Shown piece after piece: positions 10,082 to 19,160 of a DNA stretch of 64,000 nt. Location: the NCBI GenBank assembly GCA_016868355.1, contig VGHB01000001.1, positions 124,001 through 188,000 on the forward strand. Reading direction: 5' to 3'. Numbering within the stretch: position 1 is the first letter of the stretch; each line of letters starts with the position of its first letter. The stretch comes from Betaproteobacteria bacterium. GTDB lineage: Bacteria > Pseudomonadota > Gammaproteobacteria > Burkholderiales > Burkholderiaceae_C. The translations under genes and the position numbers were made by a program. The notes under the pieces were generated by a model. It was not told the DNA's origin and searched no databases. It saw only the letters and a program-made list of their open reading frames with translations.

Positions 10082-10090
10082 TGTGGATAA
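10082..10090 (-). promoter_or_regulatory. Perfect DnaA box upstream of dnaB
   Basis: The minus strand reads TTATCCACA, an exact match to the DnaA 9-mer, about 46 bp before the dnaB start codon and in non-coding sequence. A CCCACA/TGTGGG hairpin lies next to it at 10060-10075. DnaA acts as a transcription factor at such boxes in several bacteria; a role here is inferred. Confidence 0.5.
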
Positions 10091-10118
10091 GTGGTGGGTC
10101 GCCGGTGGATCGCGATTG

Positions 10119-10141
10119 AAAAAGGCCGGCAGTGCCGGCCT
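10119..10141 (-). terminator. Rho-independent terminator after rplI
   Basis: On the minus strand an 8-bp stem AGGCCGGC/GCCGGCCT with an ACT loop is followed by TTTTCAATC. It lies 48 bp after the rplI stop and before dnaB, closing the rpsF-priB-rpsR-rplI operon. Confidence 0.8.
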
Positions 10142-10188
10142 CTTCTTGGTATGAGCCCGGTGGCCCACACCCTGGGGCTGCGGTCCAA

Positions 10189-10641
10189 TCAGTCGGTTTC
10201 GCCCACCACCACGATGGTGATGTCGACCACCACATCGGTGTGCACTGCCACCGACACGGGGAACTCACCCACGGTCTTGAGCGGCCCGTTGGGCATGCGC
10301 ACTCGAGACTTGGCGATCTCAAAACCGGATCCCTTCAGTGCCTCGGCAACATCGTGGTTGGTGACCGAGCCAAAGAGACGGCCGTCCACTCCCGCCTTTT
10401 GGCTCATGCTCAACCGCAGGCCGCTGAGCTTTTCGCCCACGGTTTGCGCGGCAGACAGCTTCTCGGCAGCCACGCGCTCAAGTTCAGCACGCTTAGCTTT
10501 GAACTCGGCGATGGCTGCATCGGTGGCGCGGCGCGCACGCTTGGTCGGAATCAGGAAATTGCGGGCGTAGCCGTCCTTGACACGGACGACGTCGCCGAGG
10601 TTGCCGAGGTTGGCCACCTTTTCAAGCAGGATAACTTGCAT
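10189..10641 (-). CDS. rplI: 50S ribosomal protein L9 (bL9)
   Basis: L9 is a two-domain 50S protein that anchors near the L1 stalk and helps reading-frame fidelity. The 150-residue product starts [25 protein letters not shown], the L9 signature, continues with the [11 protein letters not shown] stretch and a long connecting helix, and ends in the C-terminal rRNA-binding domain. It is the last gene of the rpsF-priB-rpsR-rplI operon, 12 bp after rpsR. Confidence 0.97.
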   Translation of the reverse strand: MQVILLEKVANLGNLGDVVRVKDGYARNFLIPTKRARRATDAAIAEFKAKRAELERVAAEKLSAAQTVGEKLSGLRLSMSQKAGVDGRLFGSVTNHDVAEALKGSGFEIAKSRVRMPNGPLKTVGEFPVSVAVHTDVVVDITIVVVGETD

Positions 10642-10653
10642 GGTGGGCTCCTA

Positions 10654-10938
10654 TCAAACCTTGTGCTGGTCGCTGTATGGCAGCAGGGCCAAGAAGCGGG
10701 CCCGCTTGATGGCTGTGGTCAGTTGCCGCTGGTAAAACGCACGCGTGCCGGTCAGGCGCGCGGGCGTGATCTTTCCGTTCTCACCGATGAAGTCACGCAG
10801 GATGTCCACGTCTTTGTAGTCGATCGATTCGACGCCGGCCACCGTGAAGCGGCAGAAGCGCTTACGACGGAACAAGAGGGACTGTTGGTTACGCTTGGGC
10901 TTGCGGTCCTTGGAAAACTTGCCGCGGGGAGGTGCCAT
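10654..10938 (-). CDS. rpsR: 30S ribosomal protein S18 (bS18)
   Basis: S18 pairs with S6 on the platform of the 30S subunit. The 94-residue basic protein has the family pattern [15 protein letters not shown], then [12 protein letters not shown] and [16 protein letters not shown]. It lies between priB and rplI. The single cysteine in RRKRFCRF means it does not carry a full zinc-binding set. Confidence 0.97.
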   Translation of the reverse strand: MAPPRGKFSKDRKPKRNQQSLLFRRKRFCRFTVAGVESIDYKDVDILRDFIGENGKITPARLTGTRAFYQRQLTTAIKRARFLALLPYSDQHKV

Positions 10939-10989
10939 GATTTTCTCTCTTTCGCTGGAATCGTGTGATGGTTCGAGGGTGGGGCGTTT

Positions 10990-11331
10990 TCAGTCTGTTG
11001 CCGGGGGATTCGACCGCTGCAGCGAGGTGATGTGAAACACCACGCCTCGTCCGTTTCGTGCCGGAGCGAGGAACCCGTGGAAATCGACCGGTTCATCCAT
11101 CGCGAGTTGCTGCGCCTTGACCGCTTGGGTGCCGATGCAAACCGCTTTGCAGTCCATCGTCACTTTGCGGGGCACCCCCTCTTGCTGAACCACTGATTGA
11201 TGTTCGATCACCAGATCCAGAGCGGGCAGCCCTGCGGGCGTGTAACGCAGCGCCGAACGTTCCTTGGCCAATCCCGAGAGGCTTAGGCGGTTGGTACCGG
11301 CCAAGCCCGTGGGTGCAGCAGACGTCAACAC
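10990..11331 (-). CDS. priB: Primosomal replication protein N, PriB
   Basis: PriB is a small dimeric OB-fold protein that binds single-stranded DNA and helps PriA restart stalled forks. The product has 113 residues from a GTG start at 11331. The PriB-like core reads ALRYTPAGLPALDLVIEHQS, then MDCKAVCIGTQA and GFLAPARNGRGVVFHITSLQ. Only 11 bp separate it from the rpsF stop and there is no strong ribosome site at usual spacing, so it may be translated by coupling; a shorter start is possible. Its place between rpsF and rpsR is the usual proteobacterial order. Confidence 0.9.
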   Translation of the reverse strand: MLTSAAPTGLAGTNRLSLSGLAKERSALRYTPAGLPALDLVIEHQSVVQQEGVPRKVTMDCKAVCIGTQAVKAQQLAMDEPVDFHGFLAPARNGRGVVFHITSLQRSNPPATD

Positions 11332-11342
11332 CTGCAGGTTCG

Positions 11343-11708
11343 TCAGGCCGCAGCCTCCTGGGACGAAGCCTTGCGCGCTTCTTCGCGCTCAACCGACTTC
11401 ATCATGATAGATGGGTTTGTTTCAGCCTTGCCCTTGCCCACGGTGAGGTGGCGCAGCACGGCATCGTTGAAGCGGAAGCCCGTTTCGAGTTCAGTCAGAG
11501 TTGCCTGGCTGCACTCGATGTTCAGGCAAAGGTAGTGAGCCTTAGCCAGCTTCTGGATCTGATAGGCCAACTGACGCCGGCCCCAGTCTTCGATGCGATG
11601 CACCTTGCCATTGGCACCAGTGATCAGGGTTTTGTAACGCTCCAGCATGGCCGGAACTTGTTCGCTTTGATCCGGGTGGATCAGCAGAACGATCTCATAG
11701 TGACGCAT
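11343..11708 (-). CDS. rpsF: 30S ribosomal protein S6 (bS6)
   Basis: S6 binds S18 and 16S rRNA in the central domain of the 30S subunit. From ATG 11708 the product is 121 residues, beginning [20 protein letters not shown] and including the rRNA-contact stretch [20 protein letters not shown]. The start is fixed by AAGGAG 6 bases upstream. It ends in an alanine- and glutamate-rich tail. It is the first gene of the operon and is preceded by a likely regulatory leader. Confidence 0.97.
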   Translation of the reverse strand: MRHYEIVLLIHPDQSEQVPAMLERYKTLITGANGKVHRIEDWGRRQLAYQIQKLAKAHYLCLNIECSQATLTELETGFRFNDAVLRHLTVGKGKAETNPSIMMKSVEREEARKASSQEAAA

Positions 11709-11719
11709 GTAATCTCCTT

Positions 11720-11748
11720 GTGGGTTCCGTTGGTCGGAAGCCGCCCAC
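11720..11748 (-). promoter_or_regulatory. Candidate S6:S18 autoregulatory leader hairpin
   Basis: In the rpsF 5' leader the minus strand folds as GTGGG, bulge CGGC, TTCCG, loop ACCAA, CGGAA, CCCAC. That is two 5-bp stems with a one-sided four-base bulge, directly before the AAGGAG ribosome site. An S6:S18-binding RNA motif is known upstream of rpsF in many bacteria; the match here is judged by eye. Confidence 0.5.
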
Positions 11749-11789
11749 GCGCGTCGGTGCGGGTGCGGCAAGGTAACAAAAAGCCCTCA

Positions 11790-11795
11790 AGTATA
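11790..11795 (-). promoter_or_regulatory. Likely rpsF operon promoter (-10 TATACT)
   Basis: The minus strand carries TATACT about 82 bp before the rpsF start; transcription would begin near 11783. The -35 region 17 bp upstream is poor. A small AGCTGA/TCAGCT inverted repeat (11795-11810) lies between the -10 and the ppsA end. Confidence 0.45.
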
Positions 11796-11854
11796 GCTGA
11801 TTAGTCAGCTGACCAGGGGTCCCTTAAATCGCAAGCGTGCGGGCCAGCGCGGCG

Positions 11855-14263
11855 TCACCCGGTGACCTTCGCCCCTGCCAATCGCTGCCAAGTCTGCACC
11901 ACAGTGTCGGGGTTCAGCGAGATCGACGCGATCCCCTCCTGCGCCAGCCAATCAGCGAAGTCAGCATGGTCCGAAGGTCCCTGCCCGCAGATCCCGATGT
12001 ACTTGCCTGTGGCCCTACAGGCCGCGATCGCCCGGGAGATCATGGCCTTGACTGCGGGGTCTCGCTCATCGAAATCCTCAGCCAACAGCCCTAGGCCCGA
12101 GTCGCGGTCTAAGCCCAGGATCAGTTGGGTCAGGTCGTTTGAACCGATCGACATACCGTCAAAGTGCTCCAGAAATTGGTCGGCCAGGATTGCATTGCTG
12201 GGCACTTCGCACATCATGATCAGGCGCAGACCATCGTGGCCACGTTTGAGCCCATGGTCGGCCAGCATTTGGGTGACGCGCGCGGCCTGCTTCACAGTGC
12301 GCACAAAGGGCACCATGATCTCCACATTGCTTAAGCCCATGTCTTGGCGCACCCGTTTGAGTGCCTCACACTCCATTGCAAAGGCGTCGCTGAACTCCCC
12401 ACTGATGTAACGGCTGGCACCGCGAAAACCCAGCATGGGGTTTTCTTCATCCGGCTCATAGCGGCTGCCTCCAATGAGCTTACGGTACTCGTTGCTCTTG
12501 AAGTCAGACAGGCGGACGATCACCGGCTTGGGCCAAAAAGCGGCGGCGATGGTAGCAATGCCCTCGACTAACTTGTCGACATAAAACGCCTTGGGGCTGG
12601 CATGCCCGCGCGCCACCGACTCAACCGCCAGCTTGAGGTCGGTATCAATGTTGGGGTAGTCCAAGATCGCCTTGGGGTGCACGCCAATGTTGTTGTTGAT
12701 GATGAACTCCAGGCGGGCCAAGCCAACGCCGGAGTTAGGTACCTGTGCGAAATCGAAGGCCAACTGGGGATTGCCGACGTTCATCATGATCTTGATTGGG
12801 CAATAAGGCATTTCGCCACGTTGAACCTCGCTGACTTCTGTCTCCAGCAACCCGTCGTATACGACACCGGTGTCACCCTCAGCGCATACCACCGTCACCA
12901 GCGTACCGTCGCTGAGCGTGTCGGTGGCATCACCACAACCCACCACTGCCGGAATGCCCAACTCCCGCGCGATGATTGCGGCGTGGCACGTACGCCCACC
13001 ACGATTGGTGACGATGGCGCTGGCTCGTTTCATCACCGGCTCCCAGTTTGGGTCGGTCATATCGGTCACCAGCACGTCTCCCGGCTGCACCCGATCCATT
13101 TCAGCAGTCGAGCGCACCAGTCGAACCGGACCAGCGCCAATCTTCTGCCCGATCGCACGACCCTCGGTCAAGGGCTTGCTGCGTCCCTTGAGCCGGTAGC
13201 GATGCTCCACCTGGCCAACAGCTTGGCTCTTGACTGTTTCCGGCCTGGCTTGCAGCACGTAGAGGCGGCCATCTTGCCCATCCTTACCCCATTCGATGTC
13301 CATGGGACAGCCGTAATGGCGTTCGATGATCAAAGCGTATTGGGCCAACTCGGTGACATCGGCATCAGACAGCGAGTAGCGGTGGCGCAGGTCGGCAGGG
13401 GTGTCCTCGGTCTTGACCAGCTGACCCGAAGCCTGGCGCTCCTGCTCTGATGCAAACGCCATGCGGATGAGCTTACTGCCCAGGGTACGCCGGATGACAG
13501 CCTTCTTTCCCGCGCGCAGCGACGGCTTGTGCACATAAAACTCGTCAGGGTTCACCGCGCCCTGCACCACCGTCTCACCCAAGCCATAGCTGCTAGTGAT
13601 AAACACGATGTCTTCGAATCCACTCTCGGTGTCGATGGTGAACATCACACCGGCTGCCCCCAGGTCTGAACGCACCATCCGCTGGATGCCCGCCGAAAGG
13701 GCCACCTCTGCATGTGCGAAGCCTTTATGCACCCGGTAACTGATGGCCCTGTCGTTGTATAAGGAGGCAAACACCTCTTTGGTCTTGTGCAGGATGTCCT
13801 CAATGCCAACCACGTTCAGGAAGGTCTCCTGTTGGCCTGCAAAGGAGGCATCCGGGAGATCTTCAGCTGTTGCTGATGAGCGAACAGCGTAAGAGGCCTG
13901 TGGCGACTGGGCGCTCAACTGCGCGTAGGCCTGCCTCATTTGGGCGTCCAGGTCGGGCGGAAACGGCGTATCAACCACCCAGCCTCGAATCTGGGCACCG
14001 GCCTCGGCCAGGGCCTTCACATCATCGATATTGAGGCTGGCCAGGCGCGCAGCAATGCGCTCTGCCAGGCCCCCCTGCGCCAGAAACCGACGAAAGGCCA
14101 GCGCCGTGGTGGCAAAACCATTGGGCACCCGCACACCTGAGGCGGTCAACTGGCTGATCATTTCCCCCAGCGAGGCATTCTTGCCGCCGACCGACTCCAC
14201 ATCGGTCATGCGCAACTGCTCGAACGGGAACACCAAGACCGGTTCCAACGCAGAATTGGACAT
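11855..14263 (-). CDS. ppsA: Phosphoenolpyruvate synthase PpsA
   Basis: This enzyme turns pyruvate plus ATP into phosphoenolpyruvate, AMP and phosphate, the entry step of gluconeogenesis from C3 acids. The protein is 802 residues. The N-terminal ATP-binding domain begins at [15 protein letters not shown]. The swivelling phosphohistidine domain has [15 protein letters not shown] with His427. The C-terminal TIM barrel includes GFRGASRYI and [16 protein letters not shown]. Thr425, two residues before the histidine, is the residue expected to be phosphorylated by PpsR, whose gene is divergent 125 bp away. Confidence 0.98.
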   Translation of the reverse strand: MSNSALEPVLVFPFEQLRMTDVESVGGKNASLGEMISQLTASGVRVPNGFATTALAFRRFLAQGGLAERIAARLASLNIDDVKALAEAGAQIRGWVVDTPFPPDLDAQMRQAYAQLSAQSPQASYAVRSSATAEDLPDASFAGQQETFLNVVGIEDILHKTKEVFASLYNDRAISYRVHKGFAHAEVALSAGIQRMVRSDLGAAGVMFTIDTESGFEDIVFITSSYGLGETVVQGAVNPDEFYVHKPSLRAGKKAVIRRTLGSKLIRMAFASEQERQASGQLVKTEDTPADLRHRYSLSDADVTELAQYALIIERHYGCPMDIEWGKDGQDGRLYVLQARPETVKSQAVGQVEHRYRLKGRSKPLTEGRAIGQKIGAGPVRLVRSTAEMDRVQPGDVLVTDMTDPNWEPVMKRASAIVTNRGGRTCHAAIIARELGIPAVVGCGDATDTLSDGTLVTVVCAEGDTGVVYDGLLETEVSEVQRGEMPYCPIKIMMNVGNPQLAFDFAQVPNSGVGLARLEFIINNNIGVHPKAILDYPNIDTDLKLAVESVARGHASPKAFYVDKLVEGIATIAAAFWPKPVIVRLSDFKSNEYRKLIGGSRYEPDEENPMLGFRGASRYISGEFSDAFAMECEALKRVRQDMGLSNVEIMVPFVRTVKQAARVTQMLADHGLKRGHDGLRLIMMCEVPSNAILADQFLEHFDGMSIGSNDLTQLILGLDRDSGLGLLAEDFDERDPAVKAMISRAIAACRATGKYIGICGQGPSDHADFADWLAQEGIASISLNPDTVVQTWQRLAGAKVTG

Positions 14264-14388
14264 CTAGTATCTCCAAGGCAAAAAATGGGTGGGCGCGAGG
14301 CGCTGTCGGAGCAGATTCTAGGGAGGATTGCCTATCATCAGCTTTCACGTCTAATCCCCGCGTCTTGCCGAAATCCATAAGCCCCACG

Positions 14389-15231
14389 ATGAGCCCGCGC
14401 ACAATCTTTTACGTCTCCGACAGTACCGGTATCACCGCCGAAACCTTCGGCAATTCCATCTTGGCCCAGTTCCCCGGCCCCTTTCGCCATGTACGCCGCC
14501 CCTTCATCGACACGGAAGACAAGGCCTGGCAGGTGGTGCGCGAGGTCAACGAGTGTGCTGTTCGGGAAGGGGTACCGCCCGTGGTCTTCTTGACCTTGGT
14601 CAACGATGCGGTGCGGGACATCCTGACCGATGGCCAGAATGGGCCTGCGGCTCACTGCCGAGCCAAGGTGATGGACATGTTCCGGTCCTTCGTCGAGCCG
14701 CTGGAAGAGGAATTTGGCGTCAAGAGTAACCATCGGATCGGAAGGTTTTCTGATGCGGCCAAGAGCCAGGAGTACCACGACCGGATCGAAGCGATCAATT
14801 TTTCGCTGGCACACGATGACGGACAGTCCGCACGTAATCTGCAGCAGGCCGATGTTATTCTGGTTGGGGTCAGCCGCAGCGGCAAAACGCCGACCTCACT
14901 GTACTTGGCCATGCAACATGGGATCAAGGCCGCCAACTATCCGCTCATTCCCGAAGACTTCGAGCGCGGGCATCTGCCCATGCCTCTTATGCCCCACAAG
15001 AGCAAGTGCTTCGGGCTGACGATCGACCCCGAGCGGCTGAGTCAAATCCGAAACGAGCGGCGACCGGGCAGCCGCTATGCAGCCCTTGAAAATTGCCAGG
15101 CAGAAGTGGTCGCGGGCGAGCAAATGATGCGGCGCTCGGGCATCGAGTGGTTAAGCTCCACCCATAAGTCCATTGAGGAGATCGCCACCACCATCCTGCG
15201 TGATATTCGGCCTGACCGACTCAGCTACTGA
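14389..15231 (+). CDS. ppsR: PEP synthase regulatory protein PpsR (DUF299 kinase/phosphorylase)
   Basis: Members of this family inactivate PEP synthase by ADP-dependent phosphorylation of a threonine beside the catalytic histidine, and reactivate it by Pi-dependent dephosphorylation. From ATG 14389 the product has 280 residues. It starts TIFYVSDSTGITAET and has the P-loop-like GVSRSGKT at residues 160-167. The MPHKSKCFGLTIDPERL segment and the ARYAALE-like region follow. The genomic pairing with ppsA supports the role. A TTG at 14365 is an alternative start. The stop overlaps the convergent methyltransferase gene by 7 bases. Confidence 0.93.
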   Translation: MSPRTIFYVSDSTGITAETFGNSILAQFPGPFRHVRRPFIDTEDKAWQVVREVNECAVREGVPPVVFLTLVNDAVRDILTDGQNGPAAHCRAKVMDMFRSFVEPLEEEFGVKSNHRIGRFSDAAKSQEYHDRIEAINFSLAHDDGQSARNLQQADVILVGVSRSGKTPTSLYLAMQHGIKAANYPLIPEDFERGHLPMPLMPHKSKCFGLTIDPERLSQIRNERRPGSRYAALENCQAEVVAGEQMMRRSGIEWLSSTHKSIEEIATTILRDIRPDRLSY

Positions 15232-16013
15232 GCCAAGCGGCGAGCTGCTTCATACAGACAGATTGCTGCGGCTGCCGCAACGTTGAGCGACTCCTGGCCG
15301 CCCGGCTGGGGGATGCAGACACGGTACCGAGCCATCGCACACAGTTCGCTGTCGACACCCTGCCCTTCATGGCCAAACACCCAAGCACAGGCATCGGGAA
15401 GTGCAGCAGCCTGCAGGTCTTGAGCCTGATGTGAAGTCGTGACCACCAGTTGCGGCGCCAAGTATTGCAGGTCCTGCACGCTCAGCCCTTCTCGCAGGGC
15501 CAGGCCGAAATGCGCCCCCATGCCTGCACGCAGCACCTTGGGAGACCACAGCGCCACTCCCCCTTGTAGGGCCAGTACCTGCCTCACTCCTAAGGCGGCC
15601 GCGCTCCGAAGAATACTGCCCACATTGCCCGGATCCTGCAAACGGTCCAAAACCACCGTGGGTACGCCAGGCTGCGCCGAACAGGCAGCCGCAAGCGGCG
15701 GAGCCACCAGCAAGCCCAAGGGACTGGGTGACTCAAGGGACGTCACCGCCTTCATCAGCAGCGCGGGGATCACCGCCACGCGTTGAGCGCCCAGTGCCAA
15801 GGCCCGCAGGTCTGCCCGGGCTTCCCAAGCCTCTTGGGTGATGACGGCCTGGAGTGCCTGACGTCCACGATCAAGCCAGGCACGACACAGGTGGTCGCCC
15901 TCCAGCCAAATCAGACCCTCGGCTCGATAGGCTCCCGGCTTGGCCGACAGGCGGCGCAAGCGCTGAAGCAGCTCATTGTCGCGGGAAGTAATGGTCTGGA
16001 CGGGTGGATTCAT
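15225..16013 (-). CDS. TrmH/SpoU-family RNA 2'-O-methyltransferase
   Basis: The product is a 262-residue member of the SPOUT RNA methyltransferase family, which methylates ribose 2'-OH in rRNA or tRNA with S-adenosylmethionine. The N-terminal half resembles the substrate-binding domain (ITSRDNELLQRLRRL). The C-terminal knotted domain has VVLDRLQDPGNVGSILRSAAALG, then WVFGHEGQGVDSEL and the hallmark IPQPGGQESLNVAAAAAICLYEA. The exact target base cannot be read from sequence. ATG 16013 is preferred; an ATG at 16043 in frame is possible. It is the last gene of the lpx-rnhB run. Confidence 0.9.
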   Translation of the reverse strand: MNPPVQTITSRDNELLQRLRRLSAKPGAYRAEGLIWLEGDHLCRAWLDRGRQALQAVITQEAWEARADLRALALGAQRVAVIPALLMKAVTSLESPSPLGLLVAPPLAAACSAQPGVPTVVLDRLQDPGNVGSILRSAAALGVRQVLALQGGVALWSPKVLRAGMGAHFGLALREGLSVQDLQYLAPQLVVTTSHQAQDLQAAALPDACAWVFGHEGQGVDSELCAMARYRVCIPQPGGQESLNVAAAAAICLYEAARRLAQ

Positions 16014-16045
16014 TGACAAGTCGCACTGCGTTATACAAGGCATAC

Positions 16046-16777
16046 TCAATCGTGGCTTGGATAAGGCGGGAGCAATGGTCCAGAGCCCCGCGGCGCTAGG
16101 GGCGATGGGGTCTGCAGTGACTGGGCCTGCAGGGCCTGGGCCCGCTTCACCGGCGCGTAGCTGTGCCGGTGCGCCGGTGATGGCCCCCACCGATACAAGG
16201 CCCGCAGGTGTTCCACGGTCGGATAGCCCTTGTGGGCATCAAAGCCGTAGGCAGGGTAGCGCTCATGAAGCTGGATGCACAGCCGGTCGCGGCTTACCTT
16301 GGCGAGGATCGAAGCCGCTGAAATTGCCTGCACCTTGGCGTCACCACCGACTACCGCCTCCGCGGCCATCTTCAATGTAGGCAGCCGATTACCATCGACC
16401 AGCACCAAAGCAGGTATCAGCCTCATGCCCTCAACAGCCCGCCTCATGGCCAACATCGTAGCCTGCAGAATATTGAGTTCGTCAATCTCTTGGACCGACG
16501 CTTGTGCGATGCTGCAGCACAAGGCTTTCATCCGAATCTCGTCAAACAAGGCCTCGCGGCGCCGCTCGCTGAGCAACTTGGAGTCTGCCAGCCCATCAAT
16601 GGGTGCTTCATCATCCAAGATCACGGCAGCGGCCACCACCGGCCCCGCTAAAGGACCACGGCCGGCTTCGTCCACGCCCGCCAATAAGCCCTCGCAGCCC
16701 CAACTCAAGCTGAGCTGATAAAGGGGCGCGTTCTCCCTACGGACCTTTTTCACACGGTTGGCTTTTGACTTAACCAC
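16046..16777 (-). CDS. rnhB: Ribonuclease HII
   Basis: RNase HII cuts RNA in RNA-DNA hybrids and removes single misinserted ribonucleotides. The catalytic core starts [20 protein letters not shown], giving the DEAGRG motif, and continues with [14 protein letters not shown] and LVDGNRLP, then [12 protein letters not shown] chose GTG 16777 because AAGGAG lies 7 bases upstream and the start overlaps the lpxB end; the protein is then 243 residues. That is longer than usual because of a C-terminal proline- and alanine-rich tail of about 40 residues after the last catalytic segment. Confidence 0.93.
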   Translation of the reverse strand: MVKSKANRVKKVRRENAPLYQLSLSWGCEGLLAGVDEAGRGPLAGPVVAAAVILDDEAPIDGLADSKLLSERRREALFDEIRMKALCCSIAQASVQEIDELNILQATMLAMRRAVEGMRLIPALVLVDGNRLPTLKMAAEAVVGGDAKVQAISAASILAKVSRDRLCIQLHERYPAYGFDAHKGYPTVEHLRALYRWGPSPAHRHSYAPVKRAQALQAQSLQTPSPLAPRGSGPLLPPYPSHD

Positions 16778-17897
16778 CCACAAGCTCCTTGAGTACGAGC
16801 GCCGCGCGCGCACCTGTATCCTGGCGCAAAACTTGATGTATCGACAAACACCGCACCCGGTACTGCCGAACCGCATCCGGGTCGTCGAGCCAACGCAGGG
16901 CATCTGCAGCCACCACCTCAGGCTGAGCCTCGTCTTGTATGCGCTCGGGCACGATGAACTCGCGACTAAGGATGTTGGGCAAGCCAACCCACGGCTGAAG
17001 TCGCATGCGCCGCATTCGCTGCCAGTCGGCTGAGGCCAGGCGGTAGACGATCACCTGTGGGCACTTCAACAAGGCAGCCTCGAGGGTGGCAGTTCCGCTG
17101 GCCACCAGGGCTACATCGGCTGCCGCCAAGGTCTCCTGGGACCGCCCGGACAAGAGGGTCAGACGCCCACTGTGCAACAAAGGCTGCACCAGGGGTGTGA
17201 GCAGGTCGGCCAGCCCAGGTGCCACGGGCACTATGAAGCGTATGGCCGGCCGTTGCACAAGCATCTGCTGCGCAGAGGCCACCAACAGCGGCGCGATATG
17301 GCGAATCTCAGAACGTCGGCTACCCGGCAGCAGCGCCACCAGTGGCTCAGGGCCGAAACCCAGCCCTTTACGGGCTGCCGCACGGTCGATATCCACAGCA
17401 ATGGCATCGGCAAGAGGATGACCCACATAGCTGGCGGCCACGCCTTGCGCGGCCAGCAAGTCGGGCTCGAAGGGAAACAGGCACAGCACATGATCAGCAG
17501 CTGCTCGCAGGCGCTGGACCCGCTGGGGACGCCAAGCCCAAATCGAGGGGCAAACAAAGTGCACCGTACGCAACCCTCGCTGCCGCAGTGCCATCTCCAG
17601 ACCGAAATTGAAGTCCGGCGCATCAATACCGACAAACACGCTGGGCCGCTCACGCAAAATGCGTTGCCGCGTGCGATGGCGCAGCCAAAGCAATTCAGGC
17701 AAGCGCATCAGCGCATCGGCATAGCCAAACACGCTCAAACGTTCTGCGGCTGCCCACGCTTGAAATCCTTGCTCGACCATGCGGGGCCCGCCAATACCTC
17801 CACTGCGCAGGCTTGGCCAATGCGCCTTCAAGCCCTGGAGCAAGAGGCAAGCCAATAGGTCGCCAGAGGCCTCCCCGGCGACCATGGCTAGGCGCAT
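16770..17897 (-). CDS. lpxB: Lipid-A-disaccharide synthase LpxB
   Basis: LpxB joins UDP-2,3-diacylglucosamine and lipid X to give the disaccharide of lipid A, at the inner membrane surface. The 375-residue protein begins [19 protein letters not shown], the family signature. It has a GT-B fold with [14 protein letters not shown], then [14 protein letters not shown] and an [19 protein letters not shown] segment near the C-terminus. Its ATG shares a base with the lpxA stop (TGATG), and its end overlaps rnhB by 8 bases, so the three are likely co-translated. Confidence 0.97.
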   Translation of the reverse strand: MRLAMVAGEASGDLLACLLLQGLKAHWPSLRSGGIGGPRMVEQGFQAWAAAERLSVFGYADALMRLPELLWLRHRTRQRILRERPSVFVGIDAPDFNFGLEMALRQRGLRTVHFVCPSIWAWRPQRVQRLRAAADHVLCLFPFEPDLLAAQGVAASYVGHPLADAIAVDIDRAAARKGLGFGPEPLVALLPGSRRSEIRHIAPLLVASAQQMLVQRPAIRFIVPVAPGLADLLTPLVQPLLHSGRLTLLSGRSQETLAAADVALVASGTATLEAALLKCPQVIVYRLASADWQRMRRMRLQPWVGLPNILSREFIVPERIQDEAQPEVVAADALRWLDDPDAVRQYRVRCLSIHQVLRQDTGARAALVLKELVGG

Positions 17898-18709
17898 CAG
17901 CGCACAATGCCGCGGTCGGCGCGGCGTAAAAAGTCGAGCATCAGGCCCACGTCAGCCAAGCCCTCAGCGCTCAGGGGCTGATCCGCGGTGGCCGCCTCTT
18001 CGGCCAGCGCTGCAATCCGTTCGATAGCCACCGTCAAGGTCAAGGACTCGCGGTAAAGCAAACGATGCATGCGCCGCACCAAGGTTTGGCGCTGCTCATC
18101 AAAACCGCGTCGCTTAAGACCGGTCAGGTTGACCGCGCGAACTGCCAAAGGGTTGCCATCAGCAGTCATATACGGTGGTACGTCCTGCGCCACATGACCT
18201 TGGAAGCCAATCATGGCGTGCGCCCCAATCTTCACAAACTGGTGAACACCGGTCAGTCCGCCGATGGTGGCCCAATCCCCGACCTGCACGTGCCCAGCCA
18301 AGGTGGCGTTATTGGCCAGTACGGTGTGGTGGCCTAAACGTACGTCGTGGGCAATGTGTACATAAGCCATGATCCAGTTATCGTCGCCAATACGGGTGAC
18401 GCCCTCATCTTGCGCAGTGCCCGTGTTGATAGTGCAGAACTCCCGGATGGTGTTGCCGTGGCCAATCTCCAACCGGGTTGGCTCACCAGCATACTTTTTG
18501 TCTTGCGGAGCCTGTCCCACCGATGCAAAAGAAAAAATGCGGTTGTCACGTCCGATCGTCGTGTGGCCCTCAATGACTGTATGTGACGCGATGGTGGTAC
18601 CCGAGTCGATGCGCACATAGGCCCCAATCACGGCATAGGGTCCAACCTGCACATCACCGGCCAATTCGGCCCCCTCGTGGATGACAGCAGTGGGATGAAT
18701 GAGGCTCAC
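17897..18709 (-). CDS. lpxA: UDP-N-acetylglucosamine acyltransferase LpxA
   Basis: LpxA adds a 3-hydroxyacyl chain from ACP to UDP-GlcNAc, the first committed step of lipid A synthesis. The 270-residue protein is a left-handed parallel beta-helix built from hexapeptide repeats ([20 protein letters not shown] onward). It has the [14 protein letters not shown] segment and the catalytic His region in [16 protein letters not shown]. The last 80 residues form the helical tail. It lies 10 bp after fabZ and overlaps lpxB. Confidence 0.97.
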   Translation of the reverse strand: MSLIHPTAVIHEGAELAGDVQVGPYAVIGAYVRIDSGTTIASHTVIEGHTTIGRDNRIFSFASVGQAPQDKKYAGEPTRLEIGHGNTIREFCTINTGTAQDEGVTRIGDDNWIMAYVHIAHDVRLGHHTVLANNATLAGHVQVGDWATIGGLTGVHQFVKIGAHAMIGFQGHVAQDVPPYMTADGNPLAVRAVNLTGLKRRGFDEQRQTLVRRMHRLLYRESLTLTVAIERIAALAEEAATADQPLSAEGLADVGLMLDFLRRADRGIVR

Positions 18710-18719
18710 CGCACTCCCT

Positions 18720-19160
18720 TCAAGCCACCCTACGCATGGTGCACATCAACTCGGCCTGCACCGCCACCTCGTTGCCCACGGTGGCCCAGGCTTTGTATTT
18801 GTATATGCCGGCGCGAGCCCTTTGGACTTCAGCATTCAAGAGCAGCTGATCACCAGGCTCCACCACCCGCTTGAAGCGTGCGCTGTCTATGCCCACAAAG
18901 TACACCACCGTGTCTTCACCGGGTTCGCTGCCGGCCGATTCAAAACTGAGCAAAGCTGCGGTTTGTGCCAGTGCTTCGAGCATCAGCACCCCCGGCATGA
19001 CCGGTCGCGAGGGGAAGTGCCCTTGGAAAAAGGGTTCGTTGATCGTCACATTTTTCAGAGCCTGAATCCGCGCGTCCTTCTCAAAAGACAGTACACGGTC
19101 CACGAGCAGGATAGGGTACCGATGGGGCAGCAGCTTGAGGATGCGATGAATGTCGATCAT
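18720..19160 (-). CDS. fabZ: 3-hydroxyacyl-ACP dehydratase FabZ
   Basis: FabZ removes water from 3-hydroxyacyl-ACP in fatty acid elongation and competes with LpxA and LpxD for that substrate. The 146-residue hotdog-fold protein starts [23 protein letters not shown]. It carries the catalytic stretch [20 protein letters not shown] with the active His, and the Glu in [10 protein letters not shown]. The start overlaps the lpxD stop by 4 bases (ATGA), which keeps synthesis of the fatty acid and lipid A enzymes linked. Confidence 0.97.
   Translation of the reverse strand: MIDIHRILKLLPHRYPILLVDRVLSFEKDARIQALKNVTINEPFFQGHFPSRPVMPGVLMLEALAQTAALLSFESAGSEPGEDTVVYFVGIDSARFKRVVEPGDQLLLNAEVQRARAGIYKYKAWATVGNEVAVQAELMCTMRRVA

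Noticed and set aside
10132-10968. Plus-strand open frame of 278 codons opposite rplI and rpsR
   Set aside because: Antisense to two well-supported ribosomal protein genes and to a terminator; composition reflects the third-position GC bias.
12602-13450. Long plus-strand open frame of 282 codons opposite ppsA
   Set aside because: It is antisense to a fully conserved PEP synthase and has no recognisable motif; GC-rich coding DNA often gives such frames.
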